Positions 9,171-21,086 of a stretch of 64,000 nucleotides of DNA are shown piece by piece (within the stretch, counting starts at the first letter, position 1; every line of letters begins with the position of its first letter). The stretch lies in contig OZ005605.1 of assembly GCA_963930655.1 (NCBI GenBank), positions 6,765,501 through 6,829,500 on the forward strand, written 5' to 3'. Made by a program: the position numbers and the translations under genes. A model generated the notes under the pieces. It searched no databases, was not told the origin of the DNA, and saw nothing but the letters and a program-made list of their open reading frames with translations. Source of the DNA: Myrica gale. Lineage: Eukaryota; Streptophyta; Magnoliopsida; Fagales; Myricaceae.

Positions 9171-9837
9171 TATACACACATATATATTAACCAGGGTCCG
9201 CACGAATTACGTACATGTCAACTAATTGTGTTCTCCAGTCTCGCACAAACTAATCAATATTCAGACCAAAGTCATGACTCCAAAGATTGGTAACACCGAT
9301 AAAGTTTTCAACTTACACCTATGAGAGAAGGAAACCACCAAAGTTGAGTTGTCATTCCCTTGTCGGGATCACGAACACTCGTATCCACCGATAATTTTTT
9401 TTTTTTGGTAAATCATAAGTAGTTTCATTAATCTCAAAACACAAGATATACAATAAGTCCAAAACACGCAAAATGGTAACTTAATTAACCCCCTTGAGCA
9501 CTAACCATTTTATAAGTAAAATGATATTAATCATCGCATAGCCAATATACATTCAACCTAAACGGGTTAGTCTAAGTGGGTCTTCTGATGGGTATAATCT
9601 TCTTAGGCTTTATCCTCCTTGTCTTCATCTGTTAAAGCTTTATATTTAGACTCTTTCTGAATTCAGCAAATGACAAATTACATTAATAGTCTTCTATAAA
9701 CTTGAAGACACTTTCACTTAGCATGTCGGTTTACAAAGTAGTAAATCTCCAAACCTATTATGTCCATTACATATATAGTAAATCTCCAAACTTATTAGGT
9801 GCATTACAAATAGAAATCACCAAGCTTGTATGAGTGC
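9171..9837. other. Dehydrin upstream spacer with LTR-like TRIM remnants
   Basis: No gene. A run of T at about 9397-9409 interrupts sequence that is continuous at about 54,210 in a paralogous copy, so it is probably a small insertion with a tail. At about 9690-9806 two short stretches ending cattaca match the TRIM LTR seen at 55,121-55,553. Confidence 0.4.
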
Positions 9838-10280
9838 GAAGTTCTCAAAGTCCTCATCGTGAATCATCAGCATTCCTAGCCAGGAGGTTCTTCAAAAGCT
9901 GCTTTAATATTCTGTAGAAGAGGCGCATCTTTATTTCCAAGTTATCCTGTCTGAGACGTGGCATGTAGTAATATCTTGCCGACAGATGAGGCGAGTGTTC
10001 TCCTGTTGTTGGGCTACACGATCGCTACATGTGGATATAGATATTTGTTCTTTTTGTAGCAAGCCAGGTGGATATAGAAATGACTCGTCGGTAATATCTA
10101 TATATATTTGCCTAATGTTATGCCATTTCTCTGGTGATGTGGATCAAGTTGTAGAATCAATTACTTCACAATTGAGGCTAAGACGAGACTTTAAAATGTG
10201 ACATTTCATTTTGTTCTAAAATATATTCCTTATCGTATTTTTAAATAAAATATATGCTTACCAAAACAAAAAATAAAGCT
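9838..10280 (-). promoter_or_regulatory. Distal ABRE+DRE block upstream of the giant dehydrin (copy B)
   Basis: This block recurs upstream of all dehydrin copies. It contains ACGTGGC (ABRE type) at 9956-9962 and GCCGAC (DRE/CRT) at 9978-9983, about 1.1 kb from the ATG. Conservation extends through the phrases cctaatgttatgccatttct and caattgaggctaagac. It could be a distal regulatory module or simply the edge of the duplicated unit. Confidence 0.55.
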
Positions 10281-10464
10281 TTGAAAAAATTATTATTACA
10301 TGTTTTTTTAGACGCAAAATTACGCATCCAAGTGTTGAATTCAAGATTATGTTAATATATTACTTTTAATTAGATAATTTATTAATTTTGGTGGTGTTTA
10401 TTTACGAAAATTTTAGGTGATTGAAATATTGAAATTAATAAAAAAATAAAAAATTTATGAAATA

Positions 10465-11290
10465 TTAATAAAAAAATAAAGAGAAAAGATTTAAATTAAT
10501 ATTATAATAATCCAGCTTACATGCTACCTCTCCCAATTTTTTTTCTGTTATCTGGTAGGACACATAAAATGTAGGAGCTAATTTTCTGAACACATCTTCT
10601 GTTTGGTCCCACCGTTCAAATAAATTCCATTTCAGCAATCGAGTCAATGGACGAGCTATACTTCGAAACTTTCTATAATATCCCTTCAATCACCGAAGTG
10701 CATGTGTAGTACCTTTGGTGTCGGCCAAACAAACATGGCCACGAATCTTCTAAGGAGCCATAGTCACACCTTCCGCCTTTATTATATATTGCTCCCTTTG
10801 CCCAAATTGGCATTTTTCCAATCTTGACATATAATTGTTTTTTTTCGTAAAAGTTTCAAACCTTTCTAGATGCAATAAATGTTCAGACCAATTTGTACTG
10901 TAAATTAAAATATCATAAAAAAATTACGCGAACCGACTTATATATGTATGGTCTGAAAATCTCGCTCATAAATTCTTGGAATGTAGCATTAGTTAGCATT
11001 ACGAGAAATTCGTACGTAATGTCCTTCGAATGCTCAAAACGTTGTTTTCTTTACTTCATTGGGATCCATCCGAATTTGGTGATGGCTAGCCAAACCCCAA
11101 GTCAAGCTTTGAAAAGAACTCTGGTTCATGTAATTCGTTTAACAGTCATCAATCGTAGAGATAAGAAATTTATCTTTCACAATGATATTGTTCCAAGGGG
11201 CTCGGTAATCTGCACATAGCCGCCATGATCCGTCTTGCTTCTTCCACTCTCAGTACCCAAGATGCGACTTGATTGAGTCACCCCGAATTT
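10465..11290 (-). mobile_element. Degenerate Ty3/gypsy reverse transcriptase fragment
   Basis: Minus-strand pieces in several frames match gypsy RT. They are a FSKLDL motif near 11,100, TYEFLVM and FQEFMSEIFRPY near 10,960-11,030, and GYYRKFRSIARPLTRLLKW at 10,620-10,690 from the RT/RNase H connection. Several stops and frameshifts are present, and I found no LTRs for it. Confidence 0.65.
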
Positions 11291-11340
11291 AATAAATCTG
11301 CAACAATTTTATATATAATCAAAATAAGGTTTTTACATAA

Positions 11341-11658
11341 TAGGGCTGTCCACCAAACTGGCCGAACTGGTCAACTCGGACCGAGACCGGTATACTCCGG
11401 TCCGGTTCCGGGTTACCAATGTGTAAACCGGACTAGGACCGGAGTATACCTCTCCAAACCGGCCCAAACCGGAAATTGGCCCAAAATGACATGGTCCAAA
11501 CCCAAAACTGGCCCAAAATGACATTAGCCAAACCGGCCCAGACCGAACCGGTGAAACTGGGAACCGGACCGGACCGATAGAATGACTGGTCCGGTCTATA
11601 TACTTCATAATATGACTGGTTTGGCCGGCCGGACCGGACCGGCCAATGGACAGCTCTA
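11341..11658. mobile_element. hAT-type MITE, 318 bp, with 8-bp target-site duplication
   Basis: The ends TAGGGCTGTCCA and (reverse complement) TAGAGCTGTCCA form terminal inverted repeats. Flanks are TTACATAA (11333-11340) and TTACATAG (11659-11666), an 8-bp duplication with one mismatch, as expected for hAT. The interior is packed with CCGG-containing motifs (accggaccgg, aaaccggccc) in both orientations, as in subterminal repeats of plant hAT elements. Non-coding. Confidence 0.75.
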
Positions 11659-12237
11659 TTACATAGTTTCTAACGCGACTTTTCCCCGACTAAATTTCCA
11701 CAAACACAGTTGTGATAACAAACTACTTAACCTCACCATCAAAGGAGTTGGTGGTAGTCCATGCCGCTACTGAACGAGCCAACCCATTCATCTGGTGGGC
11801 CACCTGTTGCTGAAATCTTTGAAGCGTACTGATTGACTTACACAAGAATTACTCCCAAGCGCAATAGTTGTCAAGTTGTAAAGAAGAGTTGAGTCCCGAG
11901 ATCCATTTCCATAGGGATAATTAGGTACGTTTCAGAGAAGGCTAAACAAAACAAAAACAAAACAAAATAAAACCAAGAAAACCGAAATGCTAACTTAAAA
12001 TAGAAATAAATGAAAAATAAGATGAAAGGAATAGAGGACCTGACGTACAAAAAAAACCTAGCACACGTAAGTTACCATAAGCTAAATGAAAGGAAACTAA
12101 ACTAAAAGAAAAGAAACACAAGATTCAAGGCAGGTAATTCAAATGAGTAACCAAATTCAAAAGTGAATCAGCAATTTTTTAGGACAAATAAAAATTTGTT
12201 GAAAAGAGATTTAAAAAGGACACTTGAGCTTTGATTT

Positions 12238-13851
12238 TGTTAGCCCAAGGTTGTTTTTGATGATAACAAAAATTCTAAATACTTTGAAGACTTTTAGATT
12301 TTACATTGTCAATCCACAATTTTCAACTTGTATTTCAAAAGGATTGAGGTTTCACTCACTAAAATATTTATAAGTGCACTTAAACACCATTACACAAGTT
12401 GATAAGATCAAGTTCTTATATTGTAGGTGTTTAAAGAAAGTTGGAATGGATCGGACACTTTCAAGTTGCTGATTTTCTCTCCATTAGTGGGAAGTGTCGA
12501 CACATTGAACCATAGTGTCAACACATTGCATTGACCAAAAACTCAAGCTTCCAGAATGCCAAAATTCACTTCACGTTCGACAACCGCTCAAACAGCGCTC
12601 GAGCGCCCTTGCAGAAAACTTTACAGACTCTTCACGTTCGACAACTGTTCGACAACCGCTCGAGCGCGAGTAAGAAAATTTAAGACAGTAGCTTTACGCT
12701 TGACCGACGCTCGACTTGTCTCAGGCAAATTTCAAATTTGAGAAGAAAGTGTCGACACATTGCGCGATTTTACAGATTTCCTGGAGTGACGCCAAATGAT
12801 TCAAAAAGTCTCCAAATGGTCCCAAATGACCTCCAACGGCTCTTAAACATTACAAGAAGACCCTTGTGCCCTAGAAGACTTTAAATAGAATAAGATAGAG
12901 AAAGAAAGAGGAGGACTTGCGCATCAATATTCAAAAACTACCTCCGATAGAGAGAGAAAGCAAGATCCGAAGTTTTCACTTGCTGAATCATTCAAGAACA
13001 AAGCTCCATTGTCAAATCTTCTTCTCTTGCTCATCATTGACGACCTAGCCTCCAAAGTGAGAGAAATTTCTTGAAGAAGGGACAATCCACTTGCAAGCTC
13101 ACTTTTCCCTAACTTCTAGAGAGAGAAAGCTATTTGAAGAAGAGGGAAAATAACACCTACCAAGAGAGCTTGTGCTCCCACCTGCAAAACTTTAGGTTTC
13201 CTTCAAAAATCTTATCTTATTGCATCTTATTGAGCTTTACACTTGTTGATTTGGCTTAGAGAGCCATTCCATACGATTTGAGCTTTTCACTTGCTAATTT
13301 GGCTTAGAGAGCCATTCCACACATTTGTGTCTCATTTGATCATTCGGCTTAGAGAGCCTTCATTGTAGCCATCCATTGTAAAATATTTGAGTGTTGGGAA
13401 AACACTTGGTCCTACTTGTGAGAGTAGAAGAAATCCTCTAGGTTGTGAGGATTTGTGAGAATGAGTTAAAGCGTGAGCTCGAAAAGCGCTTTGTAAAAAT
13501 TCCTTAGCACCTGGGAAGCTAAGGTGTATTCGCTATTTAGAGAATAGTGGAGGAAGCCCAAGGAAGTCAATAGCCTTGGGAGTGGACGTAGGCACGTGTT
13601 TGGCCGAACCACCTAAAAACTACGGTGTCATCTCTCTAACTCTATCTCTCTTATTGTTTGTCTCATATCTATATTTGTTGTGCTTTAAACTTGATCATTT
13701 ATTGCTTATAGTTGCTTAGCCTTAAACACATTCAGACCTGCATTTTTATTTGTTAAAAAGAAGTATCTTTCAGATCTGTGTTTTTGTGAAAAGGGGGTAA
13801 AGTTTTTGTTAAACCCAATTTCCCCTTCTTGGGTTGTTATTTAGACTCACA
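12238..13851 (+). mobile_element. Solo LTR, Ty1/copia Sirevirus-type, 1614 bp, TSD GATTT
   Basis: The element begins TGTTAGCCCAAGG and ends TTTAGACTCACA. It is flanked by the perfect 5-bp duplication GATTT (12233-12237 and 13852-13856). The start followed by a gatgataacaaaa motif, and the ggccgaaccac stretch near the end, are typical of Sirevirus LTRs (family knowledge). No internal region remains, so unequal LTR recombination is inferred. It contains three gcttagagagcc repeats and two CTCGAG palindromes. Confidence 0.75.
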
Positions 13852-14288
13852 GATTTTACCAGTACTATTCTCAATCTAAAACTAATATCATCCAGCTACA
13901 ATTACCTAGTTATTTCTCATTCAAGGATTCAATAATTGGAAGATAAAAGAGGTTTAACTCCCCAAAATATCAAAGATTGAATAAATTCATCATCTAGAAG
14001 AGAGATTTTAGGCAAATATTGACTGAATTGAAACCTTACCTATAAACGGAGTACATTGTGCCAAGAGTCTACAACATACCCATTCCAAGTATTTCATCAA
14101 TTTTCAAACAAAAATCGTCTCTCTAAATGATGAACGACAGTTAAAATGAAAATAGAACATCTCCATCAAGTTACAATCTCGAATCGATGCAAGTTAAAAC
14201 AAAAATCCAAGTTTTGGTTACTTAGAAACCCAGCAGCAAGGAGTGCCGGGAAAAAAAAGGGAAAGAAAAAAATACAACAAAAACAACT

Positions 14289-14549
14289 TGTGAAATTGGG
14301 GTAGATAGGTAGAGGAATATTTTATTATTTAAACCATATTCTTTAACACTCCCCCTCACGTGTAGGGCAAACTCTCTTTTAATTGGGCGGCTCAACACAT
14401 GCATATTTAATTGAAATTTGGGTAGAGTGCGGAGTCAGGTCTCGAACTTAGGACCATGACTTTGATACCATGTGAATCTACCACTCATCCCAAAAGATTA
14501 AGCTGATAGAAAGAGGAGGATTTTATTATTTAAACCATATTCTCTAACA
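14289..14549 (-). mobile_element. TRIM (miniature LTR retrotransposon), about 260 bp
   Basis: Direct terminal repeats lie at 14289-14348 (60 bp, shortened) and 14471-14549 (79 bp), both ending tttaaaccatattctYtaaca. On the minus strand the 5' LTR is followed by TGGTATCAA (14462-14470), matching the initiator tRNA-Met binding site. The 3' LTR is preceded by a polypurine tract AGGGGGAG (complement at 14349-14357). The flank ACAAC occurs on both sides, offset by one base on the left. No coding capacity. Confidence 0.65.
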
Positions 14550-14800
14550 ACAACCACCCCCTCTCCTAATCTGGTTGAGAGGCTATAATCAAAAAGTGGT
14601 CAGCTCTGAATTTTTTTCACGCGCTCCATCCCTTCTCTCCACGCGCAACACCCTTTCTTTTCTTCTCCTTCATGTTTCGGTCCACAACCTTCCCCCAATT
14701 TGAAACATATTCCTTTCTCTTTTCTTTTTTTCCTTATTTACCCTCTAGTCTTCAACTCCTTCCAACTTAACGTGAATGCTCATTTTTATGGACAAAAATG

Positions 14801-15540
14801 CCCACATGCAACATTGAGAAAGTGTTAATGAATGGGCCACAAAGGCCTTGACATTAAAAGTACCTAAAAGACTAGCCCAAAGAATGAAGTAAGTGTCTCA
14901 TTGGGCCCAAGATAAATAATGGGTTATTATACTTTTTATAAACACAAAAATTACAACTTACATTAATTTCAAGCCTTTTATAATCTCTATGTAAACTCAA
15001 GCATTTATATAGAGTAATCTGTCACACTTAGGTATTTTAACACTTTATGTAACCCATTCTTATCACTTAATCACATACTCTTTGCCGATCAATACTTCCC
15101 GCAATTCTTCAGACAATCAGTTTGAGTTGTCCATCAGACTTTCAATAACAATGGCTGAGTCCCCCCTGAAAGAATGTATTGTCTTGCTAGAAATAATATC
15201 ATAATCAAATCTTAAAGATTTGATATGATATTATAGTTACAGATATCAAAGATCTGATATTGTTATGAAGATTCAAATTTCAAATGTAGAGATTCAAATT
15301 AAATATAGAAATATTTTCCTACTTTGTATTGTCTCTGTAAATAGAGACCTTCAATTATAGTCTGTATGGACTTATAATACAAAATACAACCATAGAGGGC
15401 TTTCACAGTGAGTGTAGGTCTGCTAGATCGAATCACTCAAAATCTCTTGTCTATTGTTACTATTTCTCTCCCTATTCACTATAACCTTTTTCTTCTTGTC
15501 TAACTTAACATCTTTAGCCTTTGAAATTGCCAAAGAGGGC
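14801..15540. other. Non-coding; possible decayed copia LTR
   Basis: No gene. About 15163-15509 has the look of a short copia LTR (tgtctctgtaaatagagacc stretch, then a pyrimidine-rich end), but I could not find a partner or a target-site duplication. Confidence 0.3.
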
Positions 15541-16060
15541 CACCAGGGCTTCTCTAATGAGCAGGTCCATGGTGTCCACATTCAGAGTCCATGCATTTTG
15601 AATCTCTCCCCTCAGATTTAAGATAGAATCATCGCTCCCACAGAAAATTGGGACCACACTACTACATCAAAGGAAAGACGATTACAACAATCATTGCAGA
15701 AGGCATTTGTTACTATTGTGGATTGAATTGGGAGGTCCTTCCAAGCCCTAAGGTGTTCCAGACAAACCTGAAGAATTTGGTGCGATAGAGAAGTAACATC
15801 AATGCGAGAATCTTCATGAACCACCCTAAGGTGTTCATGAAGGCATTTGTTACTATTGTGGATTGAATTGGGAGGTCCTTCCAAGCCCTAAGGTGTTCCA
15901 GACAAACCTGAAGAATTTGGTGCGATAGAGAAGTAACATCAATGCGAGAATATTCATGAACCACCCTATTCCTTGCTTGCCAAAAGAAATCAAACATAAT
16001 GGCCACATAGAGTTAGAACTTGTGAATCTCATCCACATCAATGCTGAGACTAGAATGGGG
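15541..16060 (-). mobile_element. LINE-derived fragment between zf-RVT and RNase H, with internal duplication
   Basis: Minus-strand pieces (FDFFWQARNRVVHE, then HQILQVCLEHL) correspond in position and style to the linker after the zf-RVT finger in the LINE at 2.4-2.9 kb (DLIWFTRNLKVHH). A segment starting aggcatttgttactattgtgg at 15701 is repeated at 15841 (period 140 bp, only a few differences), which duplicates part of the reading frame. Dead fragment. Confidence 0.5.
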
Positions 16061-16144
16061 GTTGAGAATAATCTTAAGTTATTGAATAGGGCTCAAGTGG
16101 TTTAGAGAGTCAACATTGTGTGGCCATGGTGACTGTTGCCAGAT

Positions 16145-16470
16145 GGGTTCGGTTATGGTGCTGAGGTTTAACGTGCTGATCGTTGCTGATGGACGATTGA
16201 GATTAAATTTTCAAGATCCATAGGCTATAAACAAGGCCACGTCAATTAATAAATTTTGACCCGTGGTTTGACCCGTTTTCCTTATAACCCAGATTACACG
16301 ACCCATTTTGCAAAAAATTCGAAGTTCCATTTGAGGTTCTGTTTTGCCACAGCTCCAGCACCATTACTGCCCAGCTCCGTTGGATCCAAAGAAGGTTCCC
16401 TCTCTCTCTCTTTTTCTATCTCTGACTCTCGTTCTTGATTTATTTAAGGGTATAATCTGTTTGGACCACG
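16145..16470 (+). repeat. Left inverted arm, 5' region of a duplicated gene
   Basis: The sequence is related in inverted orientation to about 27,240-27,590. Shared landmarks are gaggtttaacRtgctgat, gacccattttgcaaaaaatt and ctgactctcgttcttgattta. It lies upstream of the CHUP1-like exon at 16,648 and may be its promoter and 5' UTR. About 16,471-16,647 contains a short ATG frame that I cannot assign. Confidence 0.6.
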
Positions 16471-16647
16471 AAATCAACTGGTCTTCGGAACTTGTAATGG
16501 CAGTAGAAGAACGAAGGTTGCCAACTGAGACCTATTTACATGAAAGAAAAATAAAAAATGGAAGATTAAATGGGTTAATATTGTCAAAGAGGTGAACACT
16601 TTCTTTTCTTTTTTTTTCCTTGAGATCTGATTAGTAATTGTGTTTAG

Positions 16648-16716
16648 GTGGACGAGAGAGTGGTGTTGAAGCACTTCGATTTGCCAGAGAAAAAGGCAAA
16701 TGCACTGTGGGAGGCT
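16648..16716 (+). pseudogene. CHUP1/IPGA1-like pseudogene, upstream exon piece
   Basis: An AG acceptor at 16646-16647 precedes VDERVVLKHFDLPEKK then ANALWEA. This matches the block before the A-F-x-Y-x-D-L-K-K-L-E motif in the plant CHUP1-like family (chloroplast positioning and growth-anisotropy proteins). A GT donor follows at 16717. The next family block occurs at 25213, on the far side of the Athila-like element, so the gene was split by that insertion. Confidence 0.55.
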
Positions 16717-17082
16717 GTGTAAAAGCCAACTTTGCAATAGTTTTGAATTAGAGTAAACCTGTTGGTGTTTCCGGCTTAGTTGTGCTTGCTATTTGATTGA
16801 CTTGAAGAAAAAACATGGATTCACCTTTTGTAATTTACACACACATGTGATGCACATGACAACTAATTGACTGACATAATTCTTTGGGTTGAGTGCGTAG
16901 ATGGTTTGAACTCTTTTGCTAAACTAGAATCTGGACTGATTTGATTTGGGTGCTGGTTAATTTAACATATTTAAATTTAATGCACATGTTGCTTGGCATT
17001 ATGAAATTCAGAGATCTTTAGTTGACATCTTTTTCCATTGCTTGATTTGCTAGAGACTAGCAATAAGCTAGTTGGGGGGGTG

Positions 17083-17690
17083 TGATAAAGTGTTTAATAT
17101 GCTTAATTTGATAGCTTAAGTGAACTAATTGTTTAATTGAAAATGAATTAAGCTATTGATTAAGCACCGTATTTCAGTACTTGAGCAAAGATTATAACAA
17201 TTGACGATTTGCACTCAAAATATATGATTTATGTTACTGAGGTAAAAAGAATCTCACCCTGACCTTTGCATGTTCTTACTTAAAAGGATTTTCTAAAGTG
17301 TCGCTCGAGCGTGTCTCGAGCGTTTGACGAGCGTGAGTATTCTGTCTGGAATTCATCAGGAGCGCTCGAGAGACTGGTCGAGCGATGATCGAGCGTGAAG
17401 GTTCTGTATGAAATTTTCCAAGGACGCTCGAGCGTCGGTTGCACGCTGGTTGAGCGTGACAACTCTGATGCTGTATTCGATGTCCAGCCCGTTATTCTCC
17501 TTTATGCTTTATTAAGGGCAGTTTTGGAAATCAGAATATCAGTTTACATGATTTGAATGGAGCTACAAGGCTGGAGGGCAATTAAGGAAAGAGAAAAGGG
17601 AATTCTGTTGCAATTGGAATTCTGTTGCGATTTGGGGAGAAGTTATCGACCGAAGCAGGGGAGAGAAGTGGAAGGATGGGGCATGACCGA
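17083..17690 (+). mobile_element. Inverted Athila LTR fragment (first ~600 bp of the LTR)
   Basis: Begins TGATAAAGTGTTTAATATGC and is nearly identical, in inverted orientation, to the first ~600 bp of the LTR at 23747-25210. By eye there are only a few differences per 200 bp. It carries the same four CTCGAG motifs. At about 17,690 it breaks into retrotransposon internal sequence after a short tandem duplication (gaccgaagcaggggagagaag). It replaces the expected 3' LTR of the minus-strand element. Confidence 0.75.
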
Positions 17691-18172
17691 AGCAGGGGAG
17701 AGAAGAGTTCCCTCCAGTTGAGTCGCTATTTGAGGCCTGATAAAAACATAGAGTCAACTAAAGTAGTTTGAGTGTTCTTTTCTTTAATGTCCAACAACCA
17801 AAAGACTTGAAACATGCTTCCAAACATTGAGTATCTGAGATAATAAATCAGAACTATCATGCTAAGGCTAGATTTTGTTCTCTTCGGCATTCAAGTTACT
17901 CATAAATTTAACAACCGGAATTTAAACACATTATCTTGAAAATAGAAACCCAGAGATATGACACACCCTCCCAACTAGCTTAGGCACAGTGTCCTCAATG
18001 TGACCAATGTTTGATAGAGAAAAGGGAAAATAATGAAGGTAGAGTGGAAGGGAAAAAGTACCTGAGATTGCAGAACTGGTGAAGATGACTTCGTGGAAAG
18101 TAAAAACCGAAACAATGAAAATAAAATAAAATAAAATAAACAAGACAAAACAACACACAAGAAAGATGACAA

Positions 18173-18403
18173 CTAAGTAACAGAAGGGTAAATGGGGTCT
18201 TGCAAAAGGATGCTACTATCTTGAGAGGAGAATGAACTGAGAAAAGGTTTGAGCCTTTGTCCATTTACTTTAAAAATATTTCCATTTTGGGGGTTTATCA
18301 CCTCAATAGCACCATGTGGATAAACAGTTTTAACAATATATGGACCACTCCACCTAGACCTTGATTTCCCTGGAAAAAGATGAAGCTTAGAATTGTATAG
18401 CAA
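18173..18403 (-). pseudogene. Retrotransposon pol C-terminal tail, out of frame
   Basis: Encodes SRWSGPYIVKTVYPHGAIEV and KVNGQRLKPF, the conserved segment after the integrase core in this gypsy group. It is separated from the main pol frame by a frameshift close to 18,410. Confidence 0.7.
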
Positions 18404-18419
18404 AACTTGCTGATTTGGT

Positions 18420-20390
18420 TCAAACCTTCATTCGCTCTTTGGATAGCTTGGCATTATCATAGGCATCTCTTCTTATTTCTTCCAACTCAGTTAACTGCAA
18501 TTTTCGCAAAGTTCCAGCTTGATCAGTGTCAAAATTAAACTTTATAATGGCCCAATATGCTTTATGTTCAAGTTCAATAGGAAGATGACATGCTTTACCA
18601 TAAACAAGCCTATAGGGAGACATACCAAGTATAGATTTATAAGCCCATAATGCATCATTCAATCGCAACGACCAATCTTTCCTAGTAGGATTCACAGTTT
18701 TTTCTAAGATATGCTTGATTTCCCTATTGGCTAATTCGGCTTGGCCATTGGTTTGAGGGTGATATGCGGTGTAAACTTTATGATGTACACCATATTTCTT
18801 CATGAGTGCAGCAAAGGGTGTAATACAAAAATGTGTTCCTTGATCACTAATGACAACCCTAGGAATGCCGAATCTAGCAAAAATATTCTCTTTCAAAAAC
18901 TTGAGCACAACTTGGTGGTCATTTGTTTTACATGGAATAGCTTCAATCCACTTAGAAACATAGTCCACAGCTACAAGAATATATAAATAACCAAAAGAGG
19001 AAGGGAAAGGTCCCATGAAATCGAACCCCCAACAATCAAATATCTCAACCATTAAGATAGGTTGCAAAGGCATCATGTTTCTCTTAGTGATTCCACCCAA
19101 TTTCTGACATTGTTTGCAAGTCTTACAAAAGTTATAAGTGTCTATAAACATGTGAGGCCAATAGAAACCACTTTGCAAAATTTTAGCAACTGTTTTATGG
19201 GCAGAAAAATGTCCTCCACAAGCTTCAGTGTGACAGAAATTGAGAATAGCAGGTATCTTATCATTGGGCACACATTTTTGAATAAGTTGATCAGAACAAT
19301 ATTTAAACAAATATGGATCATCATAAAAGAAAGACTTAGCCTCGTGTTTAAACCGTTTGATGTCTTGTGCCGTCCAATGAGGTGGAGTTTTATCTGTAAC
19401 CAAGAAATTAACAATGTCAGCAAACCATGAGAGAGATTCAATTGCAAATAATTGTTCATCAGGAAATGAATCATGAATAGGAGGTGCTTGAAAAGAGTCA
19501 GAGAATGTAAGTCTAGACAAGTGGTCAGCTACTACATTTTCCACCCCCTTCTTATCCTTAATGATAATGTTGAACTCTTGAAGGAGAAGAATCCATCGAA
19601 TCAGTCGTGGCTTAGCATCCTTCTTCGAAAGCAAATACTTCAATGTTGCATGATCAATGAAAATAACTACAGGAGAACCAAGTATGTAAGTTCTAAACTT
19701 ATCCAATGCAAATACTACAGCTAGTAGTTCTTTTTCGGTGGTGGAATAATTCTTTTGAGCTCCATTTAAAGTTCTACTAGCATAATATATGACATATGGA
19801 AGTTTGTCCCTACGCTGTCCAAGTACAGCACCTATAGCGAAATCAGTAGCATCACACATTATTTCAAAAGGAAGTGTCCAATCAGGAGGTTGCATGATAG
19901 GAGCTGATGTGAGCAAATCTTTTAATTTCTCAAATGCACTTTGACAGTCAGAAGTCCAATTGAACACAATATCATTCATTAGCAATTGACATAAAGGTCT
20001 AGAGATAGAACTGAAATTTTTGATAAACCTCCTATAAAAGCCAGCATGTCCTAAGAATGATCTAATGTCCTTTACTGATATAGGAGCGGGAAGATTAGAA
20101 ATCAGTTCAATCTTAGCCCTATCTATTTCAATGCCATTAGCTGAAAAAATATGCCCAAGAACTATGCCTTGCTGCACCATGAAATGACATTTCTCCCAAT
20201 TGAGCAACAAGCATTTCTCTTCACACCTGGCCAAAACAGCTTGCAAATTGGTTAGACAGTCATCAAAGGAATTACCGAATACTGAAAAATCATCCATAAA
20301 CACTTCCAAGATGTTTTCAATCATATCACTGAAAATACTAAGCATACATCTTGGAAAGGTGGCAGGGGCATTACATAATCCAAATGACAT
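18420..20390 (-). CDS. Athila-like pol: RT C-terminal half, RNase H, integrase
   Basis: 656 codons, open throughout but lacking the RT N-terminal part. It starts in RT with [11 protein letters not shown] and has the catalytic box FMDDFSVFG (about residues 32-40). It continues through the RT connection ([12 protein letters not shown]), RNase H ([13 protein letters not shown], then [11 protein letters not shown] and DHATLKYLL), the integrase zinc finger (H-x6-H and C-x2-C around residues 415-460) and the DDE core ([35 protein letters not shown]). All key catalytic residues visible to me are present. The Met at the start is internal to RT, so this is not a natural protein start. The preceding RT segment at 20,391-20,642 is out of frame. 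Most likely inactive. Confidence 0.8.
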   Translation of the reverse strand: MSFGLCNAPATFPRCMLSIFSDMIENILEVFMDDFSVFGNSFDDCLTNLQAVLARCEEKCLLLNWEKCHFMVQQGIVLGHIFSANGIEIDRAKIELISNLPAPISVKDIRSFLGHAGFYRRFIKNFSSISRPLCQLLMNDIVFNWTSDCQSAFEKLKDLLTSAPIMQPPDWTLPFEIMCDATDFAIGAVLGQRRDKLPYVIYYASRTLNGAQKNYSTTEKELLAVVFALDKFRTYILGSPVVIFIDHATLKYLLSKKDAKPRLIRWILLLQEFNIIIKDKKGVENVVADHLSRLTFSDSFQAPPIHDSFPDEQLFAIESLSWFADIVNFLVTDKTPPHWTAQDIKRFKHEAKSFFYDDPYLFKYCSDQLIQKCVPNDKIPAILNFCHTEACGGHFSAHKTVAKILQSGFYWPHMFIDTYNFCKTCKQCQKLGGITKRNMMPLQPILMVEIFDCWGFDFMGPFPSSFGYLYILVAVDYVSKWIEAIPCKTNDHQVVLKFLKENIFARFGIPRVVISDQGTHFCITPFAALMKKYGVHHKVYTAYHPQTNGQAELANREIKHILEKTVNPTRKDWSLRLNDALWAYKSILGMSPYRLVYGKACHLPIELEHKAYWAIIKFNFDTDQAGTLRKLQLTELEEIRRDAYDNAKLSKERMKV

Positions 20391-20642
20391 CCTTCTAAAT
20401 GCAAAAGTACCAAAAGGGCAAGTGAAAGTGGTTTTTTCCTGGTCTTCTGGTGCTATTTCTAATTGATAATACCCAGAAAAACAATCTAAGAAACAATAGA
20501 AAGCATGACCCGAAATTTTTTCAATACTTGATCAAGAAAAGGTAAAGGAAAGTGGTCTTTCCTAGTGGCAGCATTCAACTTCCTATAATCTATACACATG
20601 CGCCAACCTGAAGCTACTCTAGTGGGAATCAACTCATTTTGC

Positions 20643-21077
20643 TCATTTTTTTACAATGGTTGACCCTGATTTCTTTGGAACTACTTGAACTGGGCTTACC
20701 CACTTACTGTCCGAAATTGGATAAATTATTCCTGCTTCTAGCAACTTCAATATCTCTTTCTTAACTACTTCTTTCAAAGTTGGGTTCAGCCTTCTTTGCA
20801 TCTCCCTTGAGGTTTTAGCATTCTCTTCTAAATAAATCTTATGAGTACAAATGAGAGGACTTATACCTTTCATATCTGCAAGTGTCCAGCCAATGACACC
20901 TTTATGCTTCCTTAATACTTCCAGCAGCTTACTTTCTTGATTTGGAGTGAGATGGGATGAAACTACTACTGGAAATGTGTTGTTAGGCTCCAAGTATGCA
21001 TACTTTAGATCTGAGGGTAATGGTTTCAGCTCTAAATTTGGAGTTTCTTCAGTGGAAGGTTTCATTGAAGCTGTCAA
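20643..21077 (-). pseudogene. Athila-like pol: RT N-terminal part
   Basis: Contains the protease-RT linker and RT start: GVIGWTLADMKGISP, RRLNPTLKEVVKKEILKLL, GIIYPISDSKWVSPVQVVPKK. It ends in a stop in the RT palm N-terminal region, so RT is split. Confidence 0.75.
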
Positions 21078-21086
21078 AGGTGGGAG

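Larger units (their letters stand above)
11829..14800 (-). mobile_element. Old Athila-type LTR remnant, interrupted by two nested insertions
   Basis: 11829-12237, 13857-14288 and 14550-14800 together are related, in order and orientation, to the LTR at 23747-25210. Shared phrases include gaattactcccaag, ttgtcaagttgtaaa and atctcgaatcgatgcaag. The copy is diverged. It is split by a Sirevirus-type solo LTR and by a TRIM. No primer-binding site adjoins it, so it is a solo or truncated LTR. Confidence 0.7.

Noticed and set aside
11829..14800. 3' LTR of the Athila-like element at 17.7-25.2 kb
   Set aside because: Orientation fits, but about 3 kb of unrelated sequence including a CHUP1-like exon intervenes and the copy is much more diverged than the inverted piece at 17.1 kb.
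15163..15509. Solo copia LTR
   Set aside because: TG...CA ends and texture are suggestive, but no target-site duplication or second copy was found.
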